Origin: Clostridiales bacterium
GTDB taxonomy: Bacteria; Bacillota; Clostridia; Oscillospirales; CAG-382
Assembly: GCA_003343885.1 (NCBI GenBank)
Contig: QAKH01000062.1
Coordinates: forward strand, 1-19,527
Length of the DNA stretch: 19,527 bases
Reading direction: 5' to 3'
The notes below the pieces were generated by a model. The model saw nothing but the letters and a program-made list of their open reading frames with translations, made no database searches and was not told the origin of the DNA. Below, one piece after another: positions 14,779 to 19,527 of the stretch. Position 1 is the stretch's first letter; each line of letters begins with the position of its first letter. Both the position numbers and the translations under genes were made by a program.

Positions 14779-15831
14779 ATGATAAGATATATGCGCATAA
14801 CAAACAAAAAAAGCAGTATTGTAAAGAAAATAAGCAAAGCACTGTTTATAACAGTTTCGGCATGCTTGCTTTTTGCCGGATGCACTCTTAAGGATAACGG
14901 CAAAGATATTGATAACAGCACGAAAGATGACAGTCTTTCTATAGTGTGTACGGTGTTTGCCGAATATGACTGGCTGAAAAACATAACCGACGGAGCCGAC
15001 GGGATAGAGCTGTCGCTGATAACAGATACAGGCGCTGACCTGCACAGCTATCAGCCGAGCGCGAAAGATATCGTAAAGATAACTGAAAGCGACATGTTGG
15101 TATATGTGGGCGGCGAGTCTGATACCTGGGCGTATGAGGCGCTTGCGCAGTCTGAAAACAAAAATAACGCAGTAAACCTTATGGAGCTTCTTAATGACGG
15201 TGTTAAAACCGAACAGACAACCTCTGAAAACGGAGAAGCTTTGCCTGATAATATCGCCGGCGGCAGTGACCATGATGACCACGACCACGAAAACGAATCG
15301 GACGAGCACGTGTGGCTGTCAATAAAAAATGCGATGATGTTTACCGAAAAGCTTGCCGAAAAACTTTGTGAGCTTGATCCGGATCAAGCCGAAATATATA
15401 CGGAGAACGCCGGAAAATATGTACAAGAGTTAAAAAAACTCGATGAAGAATACGAAAGTGCCGTGAGTTCCTCGCCTCATAAAGCTTTTGTTATTGCCGA
15501 CCGTTTTCCTTTCCGGTACCTTGCCGATGATTACGGGCTTGATTATTATGCGGCGTTTCCCGGATGTTCAACTGAAACCGACGCCGATTTTGACACGGTG
15601 ATTTTCCTTGCCGGCAAGGTCGGCGAGTTAGGGCTTTCGCACGTAGTGGTTACCGAGAGTTCAGACGGAGCGGTAGCGAAAGCCGTCATCGAAAACTCGA
15701 AAAGTAAAAACGTAGCAACAGTAGTAATTGATTCGATGCAGTCGGTTGACAGAAACGATATAGAAAACGGAACCGCATATATTTCCGTAATGCGCAGTAA
15801 TCTTGAAGCTCTGCGCACGGCTTTATCTTAA
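14779..15831 (+). CDS. znuA: Zinc/manganese-type ABC transporter substrate-binding lipoprotein
   Basis: A 350-residue member of the cluster A-I (ZnuA/AdcA-like) metal-binding proteins. It has a lipoprotein signal ending in lipobox LFAGC (lipidated C35), then the binding fold. Likely ligands are H89 (GADLHSYQP), H177 (DEHVWLS) and acidic residues near the end (STETDAD). The position often held by a third histidine is D241 (IADRFPFRY). A His/Asp-rich loop, HDDHDHENE starting at H165, is characteristic of zinc-preferring members. The start is uncertain: 14779 has AAGGG only three bases upstream, while 14752 has none and 14791 is 15 bases from it. It is the first gene of the operon behind the Fur/Zur-type box. 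Zinc is favoured by the loop, but manganese is possible. Confidence 0.88.
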   Translation: MIRYMRITNKKSSIVKKISKALFITVSACLLFAGCTLKDNGKDIDNSTKDDSLSIVCTVFAEYDWLKNITDGADGIELSLITDTGADLHSYQPSAKDIVKITESDMLVYVGGESDTWAYEALAQSENKNNAVNLMELLNDGVKTEQTTSENGEALPDNIAGGSDHDDHDHENESDEHVWLSIKNAMMFTEKLAEKLCELDPDQAEIYTENAGKYVQELKKLDEEYESAVSSSPHKAFVIADRFPFRYLADDYGLDYYAAFPGCSTETDADFDTVIFLAGKVGELGLSHVVVTESSDGAVAKAVIENSKSKNVATVVIDSMQSVDRNDIENGTAYISVMRSNLEALRTALS

Positions 15832-15871
15832 AATGAAAAAAGCAAAAAGTTGAAAGGCGGCGAAAAAAAGC

Positions 15872-16636
15872 TTGACATTGTTTGAATGTGATAATCTGAC
15901 GCTTGGATACGCCGGAACTGCCGTTGCGGAGAACTTGTCTTTTTACGTTGAAAAAGGCGACTATCTTTGTATTATCGGAGAGAACGGTTCCGGAAAGAGC
16001 ACGCTTATAAAGACTCTTTTAGGACTTGCAAAGCCTCTTTCGGGCAAAATACACCGCTCCGACGAATTTTCACCCGAACGCATAGGATATATGCCTCAGC
16101 AAACAAAAATGCAGAGGGATTTTCCTGCGTCGGTAAAGGAAATAGTAATGTCTGCGTTTTTAGGCGGCAAAGGCTTTTTCGGTTTTTATTCCAAAAAAGA
16201 TCTTGAACGGGCACGTTTTGTGATGAAACGTCTTGAAATAGACGGCCTTGAAAAGCGTTCATGCCGTGAGCTTTCGGGTGGTCAACAGCAAAGAGTACTG
16301 CTTGCAAGAGCGCTTTGCGCCGCAAAAGACGTACTGCTCGTCGATGAGCCGTGCGCAGGACTTGACTCGGGAAGCACGGCGGAGCTTTATTCTATCATTG
16401 ATGAGTTAAACAAGAAAGACGGCATGACTGTTATTATGGTGACGCATGATATCGAAGCTGCACAGAAATACGCAACTAAGATACTTCATCTCGGAAAAAA
16501 CCGCTTTTTCTGCACCGATAAAAATCAAATGTTTGCCATTGACGAGAGCGGCTCATTAAAAAATGAAGACGGCAGTTTCCGTAAAAATGAAAATAACGGT
16601 TCCGACCGGGAAAGCGGCGGTGAAAATAAAATATGA
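15872..16636 (+). CDS. znuC: Metal ABC transporter ATPase
   Basis: A 254-residue ATPase that energises metal uptake at the inner face of the membrane. Walker A is GENGSGKST (36-44), the Q-loop PQQ is at 75-77, the signature LSGGQQQR is at 134-141, Walker B is VLLVDEPCAGLD (154-165), and the H-loop is H192 in VTHD. The start is TTG, with GAAAGGCGG about 11 bases upstream. The stop overlaps the permease start by four bases (ATGA), which implies translational coupling. The C-terminal tail, about residues 225-254, is polar and Asn/Glu/Ser-rich. Position between the binding protein and the permease settles its role. Confidence 0.93.
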   Translation: MTLFECDNLTLGYAGTAVAENLSFYVEKGDYLCIIGENGSGKSTLIKTLLGLAKPLSGKIHRSDEFSPERIGYMPQQTKMQRDFPASVKEIVMSAFLGGKGFFGFYSKKDLERARFVMKRLEIDGLEKRSCRELSGGQQQRVLLARALCAAKDVLLVDEPCAGLDSGSTAELYSIIDELNKKDGMTVIMVTHDIEAAQKYATKILHLGKNRFFCTDKNQMFAIDESGSLKNEDGSFRKNENNGSDRESGGENKI

Positions 16637-17469
16637 CAGATATAATTGCCGAGTATTTTTCATACCCGTTTGTGCGTTACGCATTTATAGTCGGTGTTCT
16701 TACTGCGTTTTGTTCGGCGCTTCTCGGAGTTACGCTGGTTCTCAAGCGTTTTTCTTTTTTAGGAGACGGGCTTTCGCATTTTGCTTTCGGTATACTTGCC
16801 ATAGCAACAGTTGCAGGGCTTGGCGGCGGCAGTATGATGATAGTGGTTTTGCCGGTGACGGTGATTTGCGCAGTACTTCTGCTGCGCACCGGTCAGAACG
16901 CAAAAATAAAGGGTGACGCGGCGCTTGCAGTGATGTCGGTTTCTTCTCTTGCGATAGGCTATCTTCTTTTGAACGTTTTTTCCGTATCCTCCAATGTTTC
17001 GGGAGACGTCTGCAACACCTTGTTCGGTTCATCTTCTATGCTTACATTAAAGAAAAGCGACGTAATACTTTGCGCTGTTACGGCGGCGGTAGTCACCTTT
17101 TTTTATGTAATATGCTACAACAAAATATTTGCCGTAACCTTTGATGAGGATTTCGCCTCGGCGACAGGAATCCGCTCCGGGGTATACAACACAGCAATAG
17201 CGGTAGTTTCGGCGGTGGTTATTGTGCTGGGAATGAAGCTTGTAGGCTCTTTGCTTGTGACGGCGCTTATTGTTTTCCCTGCGTTAAGTGCCATGCGGAT
17301 TTTTAAAAGCTTTCACGCGGTAGTAATCTTTTCGGCTGTTTTATCGGTTGTTTCAGCGTCTGTCGGATTTATGTTATCGCTTGTTTTTTCCACTCCGGTA
17401 GGAGCCACCATGGTTGCCGCGGACATTGCGGCGTTTTTAGTGTGCTGCGCGGCAGGAAAATTGAAGTAA
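16633..17469 (+). CDS. znuB: Metal ABC transporter permease
   Basis: A 278-residue integral membrane protein of the ZnuB/AdcB (ABC-3) family with about eight hydrophobic segments. Family blocks include 'YAFIVGVLTAFCSALLGVTLVLKRFSFLGDGLSHFAFG' at the N-terminus, 'DEDFASATGIRSGVYN' as the loop facing the ATPase, and 'KLVGSLLVTALIVFPALSAM' near the C-terminus. It forms the transmembrane channel of the importer. It overlaps znuC by ATGA and is followed by a strong terminator, so the operon ends here. Confidence 0.93.
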   Translation: MTDIIAEYFSYPFVRYAFIVGVLTAFCSALLGVTLVLKRFSFLGDGLSHFAFGILAIATVAGLGGGSMMIVVLPVTVICAVLLLRTGQNAKIKGDAALAVMSVSSLAIGYLLLNVFSVSSNVSGDVCNTLFGSSSMLTLKKSDVILCAVTAAVVTFFYVICYNKIFAVTFDEDFASATGIRSGVYNTAIAVVSAVVIVLGMKLVGSLLVTALIVFPALSAMRIFKSFHAVVIFSAVLSVVSASVGFMLSLVFSTPVGATMVAADIAAFLVCCAAGKLK

Positions 17470-17478
17470 AATAAAAAG

Positions 17479-17524
17479 CAGAGCGGCTGGTTGTATTTTC
17501 GCAGTCGCTCTGTTGTTTTTTATT
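17479..17524 (+). terminator. Intrinsic terminator of the metal importer operon
   Basis: An 11-bp stem CAGAGCGGCTG (17479-17489) with CAGTCGCTCTG (17502-17512), one G-T wobble, a 12-nt loop, then TTGTTTTTTATTT. The convergent UPF0210 gene ends at 17589. Confidence 0.85.
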
Positions 17525-17588
17525 TCAGAATGATCTTATTAAATATTGAAAGCACAGTAATAAATGCTGGTATTAATATACATCGCTG

Positions 17589-18947
17589 TTAATTACGCAA
17601 ACTATGTATCGGTGCAGGAATTCGTCCGCCTCTTTTTACAAAAGCCGCACTCGAATAAGTGTTAAGCGGCATAATAGGCGCATACCCCAGCAATCCGCCA
17701 AACTCCACGGAATCTCCCACTTTTTTGCCGTATGCGGGTATAAGGCGTACTGCCGTAGTTTTTCCGTTTATCATTCCTATTGCCGCTTCGTCCGCAATAA
17801 TTGCGGAAATGGTTTCCGCCGGCACGTCGCCGGGTACGGCAATCATATCAAGTCCCACGGAACATACGGATGTCATTGCCTCAAGCTTTTCGATGGCCAG
17901 CGCACCGCATGCCGCGGCGTCAATCATGCCCTTATCCTCAGATACGGGAATAAATGCGCCGGAAAGTCCTCCTACGTGTGATGAAGCCATAGCTCCGCCT
18001 TTTTTAACGGCGTCGTTAAGCATTGCAAGCGCCGCGGTAGTACCGTGTGTACCGCACTTTTCGAGTCCCATCGCCTCAAGTATATGCGCAACCGAGTCGC
18101 CGATAGCAGGAGTGGGGGCGAGAGAGAGGTCCACTATTCCGAAAGGTACTCCGAGTCTGCGGGAGGCTTCGCAGGCGACAAGCTGTCCCATACGTGTTAC
18201 CTTGAACGCCGTCTTTTTTATGGTATCGGCAAGTTCTGAGAAAGAACAGTCACCGGCTCTTTCAACAGCGCTTCTGACAACTCCGGGACCGGATACTCCG
18301 ACGTTTATTACACATTCCGGTTCTCCGACGCCGTGAAAAGCTCCTGCCATGAATGGGTTGTCTTCCGGGGCATTTGCAAAAACAACGAATTTCGCGCAGC
18401 CTATCGAGCAGTCGTCTTTAGTGAGGAAAGCGAGTTTTTTTACTATTTCTCCGCACTTATTGACAGCGTCCATGTCTATACCGCAGCGAGTTGAGCCTAC
18501 GTTTACGCTTGAGCATACACGCTCGGTCTGTGAAATTGCTTCAGGGATAGATTCAAGAAAAGCAATTTCCTTTTTGGTCATTCCTTTCTGAACAAGAGCG
18601 GAAAAACCGCCTATAAAGTTAATTCCTAAGGTGTGCGCCGCTTTGTCAAGTGCTTTTGCGGCAAGGATGTAGTCGTCCTTGGTATTGAGTCCGCCGACCT
18701 GAGAAATCGGAGTGACTGACACTCTCTTGTTTATGATCGGTATACCGTATTCCTTTTCTATATCGTTTCCCGTTTTAACCAGGTCTTTTGCGTAGTCAGT
18801 AATTTTATTATAAATATTTTCGCATGTTTGTTCGGCACTTCCTGCGGCGCAGTCGATAAGCGAGATACCCATTGTGATGGTTCTCACGTCGAGGTGCTCT
18901 TCACGGATCATATTTATTGTTTCAAGTACGTCTTTTACGTTAATCAT
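17589..18947 (-). CDS. UPF0210 (DUF711, 'PFL family') protein
   Basis: A 452-residue protein of normal length for UPF0210. Recognisable blocks are 'DVLETINMIREEHLDVRTITMGISLIDC' at the N-terminus, 'NFIGGFSALVQKG', 'VNVGVSGPGVVRSAVE', 'GIVDLSLAPTPAIGDSVAHILEAMGLE' and 'GKTTAVRLIPAYGKKVGDSVEFGGLLGYAPIM' near the end. The fold is related to pyruvate formate-lyase-like proteins, but the biochemical role is not established to my knowledge. It lies 67 bp after the ACT-domain gene UPF0237, a pair I recall as conserved in Firmicutes. The start has only a weak AGGACGG about 13 bases upstream; it is supported by the conserved N-terminal block. Confidence 0.92.
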   Translation of the reverse strand: MINVKDVLETINMIREEHLDVRTITMGISLIDCAAGSAEQTCENIYNKITDYAKDLVKTGNDIEKEYGIPIINKRVSVTPISQVGGLNTKDDYILAAKALDKAAHTLGINFIGGFSALVQKGMTKKEIAFLESIPEAISQTERVCSSVNVGSTRCGIDMDAVNKCGEIVKKLAFLTKDDCSIGCAKFVVFANAPEDNPFMAGAFHGVGEPECVINVGVSGPGVVRSAVERAGDCSFSELADTIKKTAFKVTRMGQLVACEASRRLGVPFGIVDLSLAPTPAIGDSVAHILEAMGLEKCGTHGTTAALAMLNDAVKKGGAMASSHVGGLSGAFIPVSEDKGMIDAAACGALAIEKLEAMTSVCSVGLDMIAVPGDVPAETISAIIADEAAIGMINGKTTAVRLIPAYGKKVGDSVEFGGLLGYAPIMPLNTYSSAAFVKRGGRIPAPIHSLRN

Positions 18948-19014
18948 TTTAAATTTTAAACCGTCCTATTATTAATTTGCGCTGTTTAATTTTTTTGTTT
19001 TTCGGCTTTTGTTA

Positions 19015-19281
19015 TTATATACGGTGCATGGAATTGAAAATATCCTCGTGCATAGCCTGTATTATAAGATTATTTTCTTTGCCGAGGGCGTTCATTACGT
19101 CTACGAATTCGCCAAAATTTTTACCTTCATCGAATGAAACGAGCATAATCATGGCAAAGTACTCTCCGACTACGGACTGTGATATATCAACTATATTGGC
19201 TCCATACTCGAAGCATTTTGCGCTTACCTTTGCAATGATGCCTTTTGCGTCTTTAGCTGTAACGGTTATAACTGCTTTCAT
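19015..19281 (-). CDS. ACT-domain protein, UPF0237
   Basis: An 88-residue protein made of one ACT domain: 'MKAVITVTAKDAKGIIAKVSAKCFEYGANIVDISQSVV', then 'YFAMIMLVSF'. ACT domains bind small ligands, often amino acids, and regulate partner proteins. It is first in a two-gene unit with UPF0210, so it may be its regulatory partner (inference). The ATG has TTGGAGGAA about seven to nine bases upstream, and a good promoter lies at 19317-19345. Confidence 0.92.
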   Translation of the reverse strand: MKAVITVTAKDAKGIIAKVSAKCFEYGANIVDISQSVVGEYFAMIMLVSFDEGKNFGEFVDVMNALGKENNLIIQAMHEDIFNSMHRI

Positions 19282-19316
19282 TTGATAATTTCCTCCAACT
19301 GCTTATATTTAAAGTC

Positions 19317-19345
19317 ATTATACAACATTCGGTGTTTTTTTTCAA
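19317..19345 (-). promoter_or_regulatory. Promoter of the UPF0237-UPF0210 operon
   Basis: On the minus strand, TTGAAA (19340-19345), a 17-bp spacer and a perfect TATAAT (19317-19322), starting about 30 nt before the UPF0237 ATG. Confidence 0.8.
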
Positions 19346-19402
19346 GTAATATAATGTACTTTTTTCGCTTGTATAAATTGCAATATAAAATGACCACAAA
19401 AA

Positions 19403-19527
19403 TTAAGCGACATACATTCGTTTAATAAGCAAATCAGAAGAAAGCCCGTTAAACAATCTTCTGGGATAGTTGTTTATCCAATGTTCAATTCTTTTAATTC
19501 TCTCATGAGAGAATTCGCCGATGTCTG
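19403..19527 (-). CDS. C-terminal end of a probable IS30-family transposase (partial)
   Basis: An open frame enters from the right edge and ends with TAA at 19403-19405. The visible 40 residues include 'RIKRIEHWINNYPRRLFNGLSS', with the INNYPR pattern and spacing found near the C-terminus of IS30-type DDE transposases. The catalytic domain lies outside the window, so it cannot be said whether the gene is intact. The segment 19346-19402 between this stop and the UPF0237 promoter should contain one end of the element, but no inverted repeat can be defined from one side. Another integrase-core transposase family is possible. Confidence 0.6.
   Translation of the reverse strand, partial: DIGEFSHERIKRIEHWINNYPRRLFNGLSSDLLIKRMYVA

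Noticed and set aside
14749..15309. 186-residue minus-strand frame opposite the znuA-like gene
   Set aside because: It is antisense to a clear binding lipoprotein, has no family motif, and its composition follows from the opposite strand.
17659..18336. 225-residue plus-strand frame opposite UPF0210
   Set aside because: It is Ser/Ala/Pro/Thr-rich shadow sequence of a well-recognised conserved gene, with no domain of its own.

Overview
The window looks like chromosomal DNA of a low-to-moderate GC Gram-positive anaerobe of the class Clostridia, most like the Ruminococcaceae/Oscillospiraceae. This is inferred from several traits: sigma-A promoters with TTGAnn / TATAAT spacing, strong GGAGG-type ribosome binding sites, some TTG starts, intrinsic terminators, a lipoprotein with a lipobox, S-layer homology domains, a SufBC pair without the rest of a SUF operon, and the UPF0237/UPF0210 gene pair. 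No rRNA, tRNA or CRISPR array was seen.

Layout. (1) 1-892: four head-to-tail copies of a 223-bp unit. Each carries a promoter-like TTGACT/TTATAT pair, three internal hairpins and a perfect 13-bp terminator hairpin followed by T-rich sequence, so the array reads as four tandem small-RNA genes. (2) 918-2377: a small XRE-type repressor, and divergent from it a near-consensus promoter driving a SHOCT-domain membrane protein and a small hydrophobic protein, closed by a terminator. (3) 2496-4306: sufC-sufB on the minus strand with its promoter, a minimal Fe-S cluster assembly unit. (4) 4370-6173: an ECF-like sigma factor carrying an uncharacterised C-terminal extension of about 375 residues, with a possible terminator. 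(5) 6248-7072: rlmA-type rRNA methyltransferase. (6) 7184-11382: two envelope genes, a secreted YcdB/PepSY-like protein with S-layer homology domains and a membrane-anchored HtrA/DegP serine protease with PDZ domain, then terminators. (7) 11517-14513 (minus): a 998-residue WbsX/GH99-like carbohydrate-active protein with lectin-like flanks and no signal peptide. (8) 14692-17524: a zinc/manganese-type ABC importer (binding lipoprotein, ATPase, permease) behind a promoter overlapped by a perfect 7-1-7 palindrome of the Fur/Zur type. (9) 17589-19345 (minus): ACT-domain protein UPF0237 followed by UPF0210. (10) 19403-19527 (minus): the last 40 codons of a probable IS30-type transposase, cut by the window edge.

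Working together: the metal importer is a self-contained, probably metal-repressed operon; HtrA and the SLH protein both act at the cell surface; sufCB supplies Fe-S clusters. The strongest candidates for something undescribed are the tandem putative small-RNA array and the sigma factor with its fused C-terminal region. Everything was read by eye, so family assignments rest on motif recognition and not on database searches.
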